64,000 nucleotides of DNA from Rhizobium sp. CCGE531 (GCF_003627795.1 NZ_CP032686.1:186001-250000); one strand, 5' to 3'. Numbered from the stretch's first letter, positions 15,701 through 24,174 are shown. A program made the numbers and translations. The notes: generated by a model from the sequence alone, not told the origin.

Positions 15701-18700
15701 GGCGTCAACGCCAATGCCGGCGGCGCGAGTGCCCTCGCGCTAGGCCCCAACGCCACAGCGGGCAACGCAGGCGCCGTGGCGCTCGGCTCGGGCTCGGTGA
15801 CGGACGTTGCCGTCGGCACGGCCAGCACGGTGATCGGCACCACCACCTACAACTTCGCCGGCACGACACCGGCTTCGACTGTCAGCGTCGGCGCCGTCGG
15901 TGCCGAGCGCACCATCACCAATGTCGCGGCGGGCCGCCTCAACAATGGTTCGACAGACGCCGTCAACGGTTCGCAGCTCTTCGCCACCAACCAGCAGGTG
16001 ACACAGAACACCACCGATATTACCAACATCAACAACGGTGGCGGCATCAAGTATTTCCATGCCAACTCGGCGGGGACGGACTCGGCGGCGACGGGTGTGG
16101 AATCAATCGCGATCGGACCTCTCTCGGTTGCGGCAGGGCAGAATGCTATCGCGGCGGGCTACGGTTCGGGTGCCTCCGGCCTCGACGCATCGGCGTTCGG
16201 ATACATAGCCAAGGCCACGGGTGACTTTAGTACCGCCATGGGCGCCGATGCCAATGCCACTGCCGCATCCACCACCGCGATCGGCCAGAATGCGTTTGCA
16301 ACTGCCGTTCAGGCAACCGCTCTCGGCGTCAACGCCAATGCCGGCGGCGCGAGTGCCCTCGCGCTAGGCCCCAACGCCACAGCGGGTAACGCAGGCGCCG
16401 TGGCGCTCGGCTCGGGCTCGGTGACGGACGTCGCCGTCGGCACGGCCAGCACGGTGATCGGCACCACCACCTACAACTTCGCCGGCACGACACCGGCCTC
16501 AACGGTCAGCGTCGGCGCTGTCGGCGCCGAGCGCACCATCACCAACGTCGCGGCGGGCCGCCTCAACAATGGTTCGACGGACGCCATCAACGGTTCACAG
16601 CTCTTTGCCACCAACCAGCAGGTGACGCAGAACACAACCGACATTACCACCATCAACGGCAACCTGACCAATCTCGGCAATACGATCAACAACATTGCCG
16701 GCGACACGTCCACGGCCTATACCGATGCAAACGGCGATGGCATCCGCTACGTGCGCACCAACGACCGGACGCTTGCCGTCAGCGACTCCTCCGCTCAAGG
16801 GATCGGTTCCACGGCTGTCGGCTATAACGCCACCTCCGTCGCCGACAATTCGCTTGCGCTTGGGATGAATAGCCAGACCACCATCGTTGGCGGCGTCGCC
16901 CTTGGTTCGGGATCGGTTTCCGATCGGCCCCTTGCCCCGGCCGCCGGCCAGGTAGCCGCAGGCCCGACGAACTTCATCCAGTATAATACGACGGACAAAA
17001 ACCTGCTGGGCGCAGTCTCGGTCGGTTCGAGCAGCTCTTATCGACAGATCACCAATGTCGCTGACGGTACCAATTCGCAGGATGCCGTCACGCTTCGCCA
17101 GCTCCAGGGCGCCATCGCTTCGGTCGCGACGACGCCAGGCAAGTACTTCCACGCAAACTCGGCCGCCGGCGACTCCCTCGCCGTCGGTGCGGAGTCGGTG
17201 GCGGTCGGCCCGACCACCGTGGTCAACGGCGACAACGGCATCGGCATCGGCAATGGCGCGGTCGTCGATCAGATCGCGCCCGGCGGCACGGCCATCGGCC
17301 AGAATGCCCACGTCATGCTGGCCGACGGCGTTGCGCTCGGCACCAACTCGCTGGCTGCAGGCGTGCAGTCGGTCGCATTGGGCGCCGGCGCGCAGGCCAA
17401 CAATATCAACAGCGTCGCTCTCGGCGCGCAATCCGTAACGACCGTGGGCGCTCAGGCGGGCTATACCGGCTTTGCCCTTACAGGCCCGCAAACCTCGGTC
17501 GGCGAAGTGTCGATCGGCTCGGCCGGATCGGCTCGCAAGCTGACCAATCTCGCAGCCGGCTCGGCCGATACCGACGCCGTCAATGTCAGCCAGCTCAAGG
17601 GCCTCGGTACCAACATTACCAACCTGATCGGCGGCGGCACGACGGTCAATCCGGATGGCTCGATCACCGGCCCGACCTATAATGTCCAGGGCAACAACTA
17701 CACCACGGTCTACGATGCCTTCGGCGCGGTCAACAACACATTGACCAACATCACCAATGGCGGCGGCATCAAGTATTTCCATGCCAACTCGACGCTCGCA
17801 GATTCCGTGGCAGGCGGCACCGACAGCGTCGCGATCGGTCCTCAGAGTGTCGCCAGCGGCGTGAGCAGCCTGGCAGCAGGCAACGGATCTGCCGCCGTAG
17901 GGCAGGGCGCGGTCGCTCTCGGTCAGGGCGCGCAGGCCAACAATGCCAACGACGTCGCTTTGGGTTCCGGTTCGGTTACCCAGGCTGCTGTCGGCACGGC
18001 GGGCACGGACCTTCAGGGGCAGCACTACGACTTTGCCGGCACCAAGCCTGTCGGAACGGTGAGCGTGGGCGCCCCAGGGTCTGAAAGAACCATCACGAAC
18101 GTCGCCGCCGGCAGCATTTCCGCCGGCAGCACCGACGCCATCAACGGCTCGCAGCTTTTTGCGACCAACTCGGCGATTAACAGCCTGCAGACGGGTGTCG
18201 GGACGATCACCAAGAACGCCGTCACCTATGACCTCAATCCCGATGGCAGCAAGAAGAACAGCATCACGCTGCAGGGCGGCGACGTGAATGCGCCGGTGGT
18301 CATCTCCAATGTCGGCAAGGGTGTCGCTCCCACGGATGCCGTCAATGTCGCTCAGTTGACCGACAGCTTCAACCAGGGCAAGTCGTATACGGATACCGCG
18401 GTCGGCAACACCTTGACCGCGGCCAACAACTATACCGACCAGAAGTTCGGGAAACTGAACCAGGAGCTCGGAGACGTACGGTCGGAAGCGAGACAGGCGG
18501 CCGCGATAGGGCTTGCCGCCGCATCGCTTCGCTATGACGACCGTCCCGGCAAGCTGAGCGTAGCTGTCGGCGGTGGTGTCTGGCGGGGTGAAGGAGCTCT
18601 CGCCTTCGGCGCCGGTTATACCAGCGAGGACGGGCGCATTCGCGGCAACTTGTCGGGTACGGCGGCTGGCGGCCAGGTGGGCGTCGGCGCTGGTCTCAGC

Positions 18701-18715
18701 TTCACCTTGAACTGA
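12779..18715 (+). CDS. Trimeric autotransporter adhesin (YadA/BadA-like)
   Basis: A 1978-residue type Vc secretion protein. Residues 1-89 form a long export signal: a basic, Arg-rich extension, then AAAFAIVVAATSGASA. The passenger head is built of Hep_Hag/YadA-head repeats (SVAIGxxAxAxGxxAxALG) and several neck/stalk units (VSVGAxGxERTITNVAAGxxxxxSTDAINGSQLFAT). Residues about 674-1297 consist of three tandem 208-residue units. The C-terminal about 75 residues (QELGDVRSEARQAAAIGLAAASLRY, then GxGxxRGEGALAFGAGY) are the YadA anchor that forms a 12-strand trimeric barrel. The start is supported by AGGAGAAGG and the ATGA overlap. It would mediate attachment to surfaces or plants. Confidence 0.95.
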   Translation: MRECVGEHLQTKSRSGFAGNSVSADRTDRSLRRRLMAVLRMAHLALGMKRKRLGLGGLGAGGFASLRAILAPAAAFAIVVAATSGASAATVTLGGATTGGAGSQVGIGTGAQAVASGTGGSPIAIGNNANASGTAPVGFTFEAVAIGNAAVATGAWATSVGTTASATGTGASAFGTSANASANQATALGNGATASAVTSTAVGYQASAAGQYTVALGRGASASGVGGAMALGAGTVASNVNSIALGVNATANAAGASALGTFSSATGGNSTAVGVSSGATASFAFAGGWGSVASGDSSLALGKQAAASGINSVAAGSSAVASGDFGVALGNQAQALAAGGAVAIGSGAIVANGATSGVALGNNANAAANLSTAVGVGASASGTGAVSMGSLAKASAINAVAVGAGAVANQQNTLALGESSTASGVNSTSIGGGSVSSGLQAVALGINANGAGANAIAIGTAAQATSAEAVAMGNNAVATGGKAVSIGSGNTAYGDGAVAIGDPSYASGTGAFTGGANNIANSDGTATATAANQAAGAVAIGNNNKAIGQGSVALGNGSTAGASGFVGNVALGNGATAAASSGDVALGSGSVTVTAVGTPSGVVNGTTYAYQGTNPASTVSVGAVGAERTITNVAAGRVSGSSTDAINGSQLFATNQAVNAIGTTVNNINNGGGIKYFHANSAAADSSATGAESVAIGPLSVAAGANAIAAGNNATASGLDAAALGYISKATGDFSTAIGPNANATATSSTAIGQNAFATGVQAAALGAGANAGAQNALALGALSSANNAGAVALGSGSVTTAAVGTASTVIGTTTYNFAGTTPASTVSVGAVGAERTITNVAAGRLNNGSTDAVNGSQLFATNQQVTQNTTDITNINNGGGIKYFHANSAGTDSAATGVESIAIGPLSVAAGQNAIAAGYGSGASGLDASAFGYIAKATGDFSTAMGADANATAASTTAIGQNAFATAVQATALGVNANAGGASALALGPNATAGNAGAVALGSGSVTDVAVGTASTVIGTTTYNFAGTTPASTVSVGAVGAERTITNVAAGRLNNGSTDAVNGSQLFATNQQVTQNTTDITNINNGGGIKYFHANSAGTDSAATGVESIAIGPLSVAAGQNAIAAGYGSGASGLDASAFGYIAKATGDFSTAMGADANATAASTTAIGQNAFATAVQATALGVNANAGGASALALGPNATAGNAGAVALGSGSVTDVAVGTASTVIGTTTYNFAGTTPASTVSVGAVGAERTITNVAAGRLNNGSTDAINGSQLFATNQQVTQNTTDITTINGNLTNLGNTINNIAGDTSTAYTDANGDGIRYVRTNDRTLAVSDSSAQGIGSTAVGYNATSVADNSLALGMNSQTTIVGGVALGSGSVSDRPLAPAAGQVAAGPTNFIQYNTTDKNLLGAVSVGSSSSYRQITNVADGTNSQDAVTLRQLQGAIASVATTPGKYFHANSAAGDSLAVGAESVAVGPTTVVNGDNGIGIGNGAVVDQIAPGGTAIGQNAHVMLADGVALGTNSLAAGVQSVALGAGAQANNINSVALGAQSVTTVGAQAGYTGFALTGPQTSVGEVSIGSAGSARKLTNLAAGSADTDAVNVSQLKGLGTNITNLIGGGTTVNPDGSITGPTYNVQGNNYTTVYDAFGAVNNTLTNITNGGGIKYFHANSTLADSVAGGTDSVAIGPQSVASGVSSLAAGNGSAAVGQGAVALGQGAQANNANDVALGSGSVTQAAVGTAGTDLQGQHYDFAGTKPVGTVSVGAPGSERTITNVAAGSISAGSTDAINGSQLFATNSAINSLQTGVGTITKNAVTYDLNPDGSKKNSITLQGGDVNAPVVISNVGKGVAPTDAVNVAQLTDSFNQGKSYTDTAVGNTLTAANNYTDQKFGKLNQELGDVRSEARQAAAIGLAAASLRYDDRPGKLSVAVGGGVWRGEGALAFGAGYTSEDGRIRGNLSGTAAGGQVGVGAGLSFTLN
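14798..16669 (+). repeat. Three tandem 624-bp units inside the adhesin
   Basis: The phrase encoding IKYFHANSA recurs at 14798, 15422 and 16046, exactly 624 bp apart. Units two and three are almost identical, with only scattered changes such as GGCAAC/GGTAAC near 15761/16385. Unit one is clearly related but more diverged. Each unit encodes 208 residues of head, neck and stalk. The third unit departs from the pattern after about 16640. Confidence 0.92.
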
Positions 18716-18722
18716 GGCCGTG

Positions 18723-19298
18723 ATGCTTAAAGGAGCGCTTCTCGGCGTCTCAACTTTCATGGCTTGCATCCTCCTGTTCGGCCCTTTTGCGGCCGGGCAG
18801 GAGGGTGCCCTCCCAAACTATCGCATAAGGCCTTCCGAGGTCGTCGCTCCTCAGGGGCTGAAACCTGGCGATTATCAGAGAACCATTCGTCCGTTCGAAA
18901 ATTGGACCCTGATCTGCGATGAAAACCTGAAGGTCCGCCAGAAGGTTTGCAACGTCACCCAGATCATCGAGAACGAGCGGGGGCAGATTGCGTTCAGTTG
19001 GTCGCTCGCCGCCACCAAAGGGGGCGAGCCCTATATGATCCTGCGCACCGCCCCGGTTGCCAAGAGCGACGGACGCATCTCGGTAACGTTCGAGGGTCGC
19101 AACGAGCCCATACAAGTCAAGCTCGATGGCTGCAGCCAAACGGTTTGCGTCGGCATGCTCCCGATCGGGCCGATGCTGCGCGAGCAGATTTCGAAGAGTA
19201 CCGCGCCAACGATCTCCTATCCAACCGCGGATGGGCAGACGATCAGCGTGACTGCAAACCTCAAGGGCCTTTCCATTGCCGTTAAGGCGATAAAGTGA
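18723..19298 (+). CDS. Invasion-associated locus B (IalB) family protein
   Basis: About 191 residues, with a signal peptide (GVSTFMACILLFGPFAAGQ) and an IalB domain: the FENWTLICDENLKVRQKVCNVTQ start, IAFSWSLA, and a paired-Cys segment DGCSQTVCVGMLPI. IalB proteins are exported alphaproteobacterial proteins first linked to erythrocyte invasion in Bartonella; in rhizobia their role is unclear. It begins 7 bases after the adhesin stop (ATG 18723, with an in-frame GTG at 18720), so it is almost certainly in the same operon. Four Cys probably form two disulfides. A role in adhesin passage or stability is inferred from position. Confidence 0.88.
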   Translation: MLKGALLGVSTFMACILLFGPFAAGQEGALPNYRIRPSEVVAPQGLKPGDYQRTIRPFENWTLICDENLKVRQKVCNVTQIIENERGQIAFSWSLAATKGGEPYMILRTAPVAKSDGRISVTFEGRNEPIQVKLDGCSQTVCVGMLPIGPMLREQISKSTAPTISYPTADGQTISVTANLKGLSIAVKAIK

Positions 19299-20008
19299 CG
19301 GACGGATTTTCAATGAACCAGCAATCAATCCACGAGCGCATCATGTCCCGCAACAGCAACGACACCGCCATTCAGAACCTGGCCAGCGATCAAGCGAAGC
19401 CGCAGCGGAGATGGCGGAAGGCGACCCTTCTCTCGCTGCTTGCGATTGCAATCGCCGCCGGTGCTGGCTACGCCGTGGCCCGCTACGACATGATCGGCAG
19501 CCTTCTATCGCAGCCGGCGGTCGCCGCCGCGAACGACGCCAATCCGGCGCTGCCGGACACGCCATTTCTGCAACACGCCAAAAAGGCCGGCCTGCAGTCC
19601 TGCTCGACCATCTTCCCGGTTCTCGGACAGCTGCTGACAAGCGGCACGCAATACAATGTTCAATCGATCTGGAACAACGAGGCGGCCGACAAGCATGCGG
19701 TGCAGGCCCTTGTCGGCATGAACTACGCCTCACAGGGCTATAGCGGTCCGGCCGCCGGCATCGTATTCGCAGCACCCGTCGCATCCGGCTGCGAAGGATC
19801 GATGGTTCGCGTGGCACCGTTTACAGGCTCTTGCCCGGAAATCTCGGCCAAGTTCCCGAACGGAAGCAAGCTCGTCAACAATCTCGGACCGGTCGGGGTC
19901 TACGAACTCGGCCAGGATGGCGGCGATGCGATGCTTCTGCCGACCGGAAACGGCTGCGTCGTCATTTCCGTGGCCTCGGCGGCAGGAAAACAAGGGGGCT
20001 CAAAATGA
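19295..20008 (+). CDS. Membrane-anchored periplasmic hypothetical protein
   Basis: Up to 237 residues. A basic N-terminus (QRRWRKATLL) is followed by one membrane span (LSLLAIAIAAGAGYAVARY, about residues 45-63) and a periplasmic domain with four Cys (SCSTIF, SGCEGS, GSCPEI, NGCVVIS) that probably form two disulfides. I do not recognise the family. GTG 19295 overlaps the previous stop (GTGA); ATG 19313 is an alternative start. The gene is tightly packed in the adhesin operon, and its stop overlaps the next start by ATGA. The context suggests an envelope protein acting with the adhesin. Confidence 0.78.
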   Translation: MTDGFSMNQQSIHERIMSRNSNDTAIQNLASDQAKPQRRWRKATLLSLLAIAIAAGAGYAVARYDMIGSLLSQPAVAAANDANPALPDTPFLQHAKKAGLQSCSTIFPVLGQLLTSGTQYNVQSIWNNEAADKHAVQALVGMNYASQGYSGPAAGIVFAAPVASGCEGSMVRVAPFTGSCPEISAKFPNGSKLVNNLGPVGVYELGQDGGDAMLLPTGNGCVVISVASAAGKQGGSK

Positions 20009-20478
20009 AATTGAGATCCGCCATTGCGGCGATCGGCATGTTGTTTGTCTCTATCGGCCAGCTGGGGGCGGCCGATCTCTTTACGGCAGAGCCGCCGCCG
20101 GCGCCGCCGCCGGACGAACGCGGCATCTGGGCGGCCATCGCCTATTCCGCGCCCGATGAAAAATACGGTTTCTTCTGGGGCGCCGACAAGCGCCAGGAAG
20201 CCATGGATATCGCGCTCAAGTACTGCGAGCGGGACAAGGGCAACAGCTGCGTCGTGGTCAGCGTATTCCGCAATCACCGGCATTGGGACGACGACGATAA
20301 GACCGGCTTTCCCTACAATCATTGCGGCGCCCTTGCCATCGGTAAGGAAAAACACGAGCGGGCGACGCCATGGAGCGCAAATTCGGCACCGACGCGCAAG
20401 GAAGCTGAAGATCTTGCGCTGAAGGCATGCGAGGCCTCGGGCTCTCGCTGCGCCGTCCGTGAGTGGGTGTGTACCTAA
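20005..20478 (+). CDS. DUF4189 secreted protein
   Basis: 157 residues with a signal peptide (MKLRSAIAAIGMLFVSIGQLGAA), a Pro-rich linker (EPPPAPPPDE) and a DUF4189 domain: WAAIAYSAPDEKYGFFWG, EAMDIALKYCE, NSCVVVSVFRN, HCGALAIG and a C-terminal repeat of the same motif (EAEDLALKACEASGSRCAVREWVC). Six Cys probably form three disulfides. The start at 20005 overlaps the preceding stop (ATGA). DUF4189 proteins are small exported proteins of unknown activity. Membership of the adhesin operon is the only functional clue. Confidence 0.88.
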   Translation: MKLRSAIAAIGMLFVSIGQLGAADLFTAEPPPAPPPDERGIWAAIAYSAPDEKYGFFWGADKRQEAMDIALKYCERDKGNSCVVVSVFRNHRHWDDDDKTGFPYNHCGALAIGKEKHERATPWSANSAPTRKEAEDLALKACEASGSRCAVREWVCT

Positions 20479-20664
20479 CTTATCCGCAATTGTGATCACG
20501 AAAGCGTAAGGTTCGTGCTCGCGACGGTCAGTATTGGTTTGGCTCCTCACCCTGGAGCCTTGCGGCACCAGGGAGTGAGAAATCTCTCGTTCCAAGCAGA
20601 AAGAGCTTATCCCTTGACAATTTCGACGTTCATTTCATCTCGAACAGCCGGCATATTTCGGGCA

Positions 20665-21177
20665 ATGCTCGCCTTTATCTGCGCGGGTGTCACTCTGACG
20701 CTTGCGCCCGTGGCCTTTGCCCAAACGGCGCTGCCAAACGGTGCCTCGAGCCTGCAAGAGTCCTATCAGGACTGGCGCGTCGCATGCAGCCAACGCGACA
20801 AGGCGTCGATATGCACGATTTCGCAAGATCAGACCCAACAGAATGGTCAGCGACTGCTTGCCGTCGAACTGCAGATGCGTCCCGACGGCAGCGGGCTTGC
20901 GACACTTCTCTTGCCGTTCGGCATTGTTCTCGATTCCGGCGTGACACCGAACATCGATGATCAGCCGCCCTTGAAGCCAGTGCGCTTTCGCACCTGTTTG
21001 CCCAACGGCTGCATTGCCTTGCTTCCGCTCGACGCGGCAACGCTTGCCAAATTGCGCACCGGCTCGCGCCTGAACCTCAAGGTCGTTGCCGACGGTGGCA
21101 ATGCGCTGGGCTTTCAAATATCGCTACAGGGCTTCTCGGCAGCAGTCGACCGGATTGCCGCCTTGAATGTTCGATAG
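20665..21177 (+). CDS. Second IalB-family secreted protein
   Basis: About 170 residues from ATG 20665, with a signal peptide MLAFICAGVTLTLAPVAFAQ and an IalB domain (ESYQDWRVACSQRDKASICTISQDQ, LLPFGIVLDSGV, then FRTCLPNGCIALLPLDAATLAKL). The frame is open back to 20515, and TTG 20614 would give a longer signal, so the start is uncertain. It lies about 190 bases after the DUF4189 gene on the same strand and is the last gene before a large hairpin. It is shorter than, and only distantly related to, the IalB gene at 18723. The function is not shown by sequence. Confidence 0.83.
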   Translation: MLAFICAGVTLTLAPVAFAQTALPNGASSLQESYQDWRVACSQRDKASICTISQDQTQQNGQRLLAVELQMRPDGSGLATLLLPFGIVLDSGVTPNIDDQPPLKPVRFRTCLPNGCIALLPLDAATLAKLRTGSRLNLKVVADGGNALGFQISLQGFSAAVDRIAALNVR

Positions 21178-21232
21178 AAAATAAGACTGTCCCGGCTTTG
21201 CGTGGCAGCGTGGGACGCTCGCTATTTTAGAA

Positions 21233-21266
21233 CGACGGCACTGGAGTTAGGCTCCCTGTGCCGTCG
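21233..21266. terminator. Bidirectional hairpin between convergent genes
   Basis: CGACGGCAC (21233-21241) and GTGCCGTCG (21258-21266) form a perfect 9-bp stem with an additional inner GGAG/CTCC pairing. It separates the end of the adhesin operon from the convergent membrane-protein gene. U-runs are weak on both sides, so termination is inferred from position. Confidence 0.55.
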
Positions 21267-21288
21267 CGCAGACATCGCGCAGAACCGC

Positions 21289-21615
21289 TCAGGCGAATAC
21301 CGCGATACTGACGGACAGCCAGATCAAGGCTATTCCCAGCGCCAATGCTCGCCTGGCCTCAACCACTTTCTCCGCATCCTCTTCCGCCACGGGCGTCGTC
21401 ACAATCCAGGGCACGGAACCGAGCGCTGCAAATCCGATGATGGCTAAAACCACCACAAAATAATCGGAAATATGCCAGCGTCCCTGTTCGTACACGCCCC
21501 AATAGCCCAGGAAGGCCATCCCCACCGCAAACATGGTCGCGGATGCGGAGCAAAGCCCGGTAACGGAGCCCGCGGGTGCACGCATTTTACTTTTTTCCGG
21601 TATTGACCCATTCAT
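21289..21615 (-). CDS. Small integral membrane protein, unknown
   Basis: 108 residues with three hydrophobic segments: ATMFAVGMAFLGYWGVY, YFVVVLAIIGFAALGSVPWIV and ALALGIALIWLSVSIAVFA. A charged loop (AEEDAEKVVEARR) lies between the second and third. I do not recognise a family. It is convergent with the adhesin operon across a strong hairpin and lies about 150 bases downstream of the homocysteine S-methyltransferase gene on the same strand, so it might be the distal gene of that operon. No catalytic or binding motif is visible. Confidence 0.65.
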   Translation of the reverse strand: MNGSIPEKSKMRAPAGSVTGLCSASATMFAVGMAFLGYWGVYEQGRWHISDYFVVVLAIIGFAALGSVPWIVTTPVAEEDAEKVVEARRALALGIALIWLSVSIAVFA

Positions 21616-21766
21616 GACGCCATATCCACGCCGGCAAGTCGCCTCCGTGCATGTATGTCAGGAATTGAGCGCGGCGTGAAGCGATGGTCATGGCCTGAAT
21701 GGGAAACTCTGTCTTGGCGTAGCGGCCGGCCGTCGCCGTGAAAGGCGACAACCGGCTGCTGCGAGC

Positions 21767-22699
21767 TCAAGAGTTGCCTGCCGCCTCAGCGGAATGCAAG
21801 AGGGATCGCTTCAACTGGTGAATGTGGCCTGCGCCAATCCCGCAGCAACCGCCGACCATGGTTGCGCCGGCATCGACCCATGAACAGGCGAAGCGTGAAT
21901 AGGCGTCATCATTCAGATCGTCGCGGGTCGCATGTAGGCCCTCATTGGCGGCGGATTCGCCCTGTTCCCCTTCGAAGGCATTGGCATAGACGCCGATCTG
22001 AAGGGCAGAGCCGCTGCTCTTGAAGACCTGTCCAGCCGCGTCGACCGCTCCGCGCATGACTTCCGGCTTGCTGCAATTGAACAAAAGCGCTTCCGCGCCA
22101 GACGAAGCGGCCCATCGCGCCGCATCCTCCACCGTCTCTCCGGAGCGGAGCTTGGGAGTGGTCCCGTCCCGCTGTGCCGCGTCATCCGCCAGGGTGAAAG
22201 AGATCCAGAACGGCTTGCCGATTTCGGCGACCGCGGTGCGAACGGCTTCCCCTTCGGCGATCAGGCTGAGGGTTTCGCCGAGCCAGACATCGACATAGGG
22301 ATCGAGATTTGCCACCAAAACCTTGAGATAGTCCTGCACCCGAGACGGATCGAAGTTCTGCGGCTCGTAGGAACCGAAGATCGGCGGCAAGGAACCGGCG
22401 ACCAGAATTTTTCGATCTTCGCACGCATCGGCGGCGTCGCGCGCCAATTGCCCCGCGCGCGCAATCAGAGCGGCGCCCTCGGCCCGGAACCGCTCTTCAC
22501 CGATATGGAATGGCACGAGCGCGTAGCTGTTGGTGGTTATGACGTCGGAGCCGGCGGCGATGAATTCGTCATGGACCTGTCGGACAATCTCGGGCGAATT
22601 GATCAGCGCCAGTGCCGACCATTCCGGCTGCTTCAGCTCGGCGCCGAGGCGAAGGAGTTCGCGGCTCATGCCGCCGTCGAGGATCAAGAGTTTGCTCAT
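21767..22699 (-). CDS. Homocysteine S-methyltransferase family protein
   Basis: A 310-residue Pfam S-methyl_trans barrel. The Zn-binding cysteines are visible as C209 in LLFNCSKPE and C285-C286 in MVGGCCGIG, the signature of betaine/S-methylmethionine:homocysteine methyltransferases. The N-terminus LLILDGGMSRELLRLG is typical. It makes methionine from homocysteine using a methyl donor, probably S-methylmethionine, in the cytosol. It is the distal gene of an operon with an amino-acid-type ABC importer and lies 48 bases after a permease. This supports uptake and use of S-methylmethionine or a related methyl donor, which is inference. Confidence 0.9.
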   Translation of the reverse strand: MSKLLILDGGMSRELLRLGAELKQPEWSALALINSPEIVRQVHDEFIAAGSDVITTNSYALVPFHIGEERFRAEGAALIARAGQLARDAADACEDRKILVAGSLPPIFGSYEPQNFDPSRVQDYLKVLVANLDPYVDVWLGETLSLIAEGEAVRTAVAEIGKPFWISFTLADDAAQRDGTTPKLRSGETVEDAARWAASSGAEALLFNCSKPEVMRGAVDAAGQVFKSSGSALQIGVYANAFEGEQGESAANEGLHATRDDLNDDAYSRFACSWVDAGATMVGGCCGIGAGHIHQLKRSLLHSAEAAGNS

Positions 22700-22747
22700 G
22701 AATGGGATCTCCAGAAAGGTCGGGATGCGGAAAGGTGCGCGCCCCGG

Positions 22748-23437
22748 TTAGCGCCGCACTGGAACCTGCGCCTCCAGGAAGCGGAAGGCGCGTGCGACGA
22801 TGGCGGTGAGGATGAGATAGAAGATGGTCACGACGATCAGCGGCTCGTAGACGAGCAGCGTGTCCTGGCGAACCTTGGTAGCAACGGCGTAGAGATCCAT
22901 CACCGTAACGGTGAAAGCCAGCGGCGTCGCCTTCAGCTGCATGACGATTTCGCCGCCGATCGTCGGAAGCGCAATACGAATGGCGCGCGGCAACCAGATG
23001 CGCCGCGTCAGCGTGAATGGCCGCATGCCGAATGCGCGTCCGGCCTCCAGCTCGCCTTTCGGAACGGCAAGCAATGCGCCGCGCAGCACCTCCGCTTCGT
23101 AAGCCGCATAGTTCAGCGTAAAACTGACGGCGGCGAAGAAAAAGCCCTCACTCAAGATCGGCCAAAGCAGGCTCTGGCGAATACCGGGGATCATCGGCAG
23201 AAGAGAACCGATACCATAATAGAGCAGCCAGAGCTGGATCAGCAGCGGCGTGCCCCGGAAGAAGGTGCAATAACCGCTGGCGAGATAGCGGAGAAGGCGA
23301 TTGCTGCTGATCTGCGCGAAGGCAAGGCCGATTGCGATGATGAAGCCGAAAACGACGGAAATCGCAAGCAATGACAGCGTTTGCCAGGCGCCCGTCAACA
23401 GTAGCGGCCAATATGAGTCTATCCATGAGAAGGTCAT
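22748..23437 (-). CDS. Amino acid ABC transporter permease (HisM/GlnP-type)
   Basis: A 229-residue inner-membrane permease of the polar amino acid (PAAT) family. It has about five spans, the substrate-channel segment FFRGTPLLIQLWLLYYGIG, and the EAA loop (EAEVLRGALLAVPKGELEAGRAFGMRPFTLTRRIWLPRAI) that contacts the ATPase. It pairs with the second permease, whose stop lies 12 bases upstream. The final gene of the operon is the methyltransferase. The substrate is not defined by the permease itself; neighbouring genes suggest a sulfonium amino acid. Confidence 0.93.
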   Translation of the reverse strand: MTFSWIDSYWPLLLTGAWQTLSLLAISVVFGFIIAIGLAFAQISSNRLLRYLASGYCTFFRGTPLLIQLWLLYYGIGSLLPMIPGIRQSLLWPILSEGFFFAAVSFTLNYAAYEAEVLRGALLAVPKGELEAGRAFGMRPFTLTRRIWLPRAIRIALPTIGGEIVMQLKATPLAFTVTVMDLYAVATKVRQDTLLVYEPLIVVTIFYLILTAIVARAFRFLEAQVPVRR

Positions 23438-23448
23438 ATCAGCTCACC

Positions 23449-24174
23449 TCACGCAAGCTTCGGTTGGCCGCGACGCACCCGGCGCTCGATCAGCTTGAAC
23501 ACGGCATTCGAGACGAGCGTGAGCGCGAGATAGATGAGGGCGGAGGCCAGGAAAAAGATGAAATAATGCTTGGTGCTCGCACCGGCGAGACGCGTGGCGA
23601 GAGCAAGTTCCTGGTAGCCGACGACCGCGACCAGGGCGCTGTCCTTGGTGACCGACATCCAAAGATTGGCAAGACCGGGTAGCGCGTTCGGCAGCAGGGC
23701 CGGCAGGATGATGCGGCGGAAACGCAGACGCGGCCCCATGCCGAAAGCCTTTGCCGCCTCGACCTGGCCGACGGGAATGGCGAGGATCGCGCCACGCAGC
23801 ACCTCCGTCATGTAGGCGCCCTGCACGAAGCCGAGCACGGCGACGGCGACCGCAAAGCCGTTCAATTCGAAGGCCGGCAAATTGAGCGCCGCGAAGATCC
23901 GGTTGAGACCGTCCATTCCCGCATAGTAAAGCCCGACGATCAGGATCAGCTCGGGGACCGCGCGGATGGCGGTGGTGTAGAGTTCCAGCAAAAGGCCGAG
24001 CGGCCTGATGCCGGAAAGCTTGCCCAGTGCTCCGCCGATGCCGAGGACGAGGCCGATCATAAAGGCGCCGGCGGAGATGGCGACCGTGGAGGCGGCCCCG
24101 GTCAACAGCACTCCACCCCATCCGGGCGGATAGGGGGAGAGCAGGTCGAGAATGCCTTGTTGGGAGGTCGCCAT
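23449..24174 (-). CDS. Amino acid ABC transporter permease (HisQ/GltK-type)
   Basis: A 241-residue PAAT permease. It has a first span from TGAASTVAISAGAFMIGLVLG, YTTAIRAVPELILIVGLYYAG in the channel position, and the EAA loop TEVLRGAILAIPVGQVEAAKAFGMGP. It lies 13 bases after the substrate-binding protein gene and 12 bases before the other permease. The two probably form the heterodimeric pore. Compared with the FRGTPLL motif of its partner, the RAVPELI variant marks the Q-type subunit. Confidence 0.93.
   Translation of the reverse strand: MATSQQGILDLLSPYPPGWGGVLLTGAASTVAISAGAFMIGLVLGIGGALGKLSGIRPLGLLLELYTTAIRAVPELILIVGLYYAGMDGLNRIFAALNLPAFELNGFAVAVAVLGFVQGAYMTEVLRGAILAIPVGQVEAAKAFGMGPRLRFRRIILPALLPNALPGLANLWMSVTKDSALVAVVGYQELALATRLAGASTKHYFIFFLASALIYLALTLVSNAVFKLIERRVRRGQPKLA

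Noticed and set aside
12119..16669. CRISPR-like array because of repeated sequence
   Set aside because: The repeats are 624-bp in-frame coding units and single hairpins, not 25-40 bp repeats with unique spacers; no cas genes are present.
16595..18769. Long open frame on the minus strand opposite the adhesin C-terminal half
   Set aside because: It is a composition shadow of the repetitive GC-rich adhesin, with Arg/Gly/Ala-rich low-complexity sequence and no family features.
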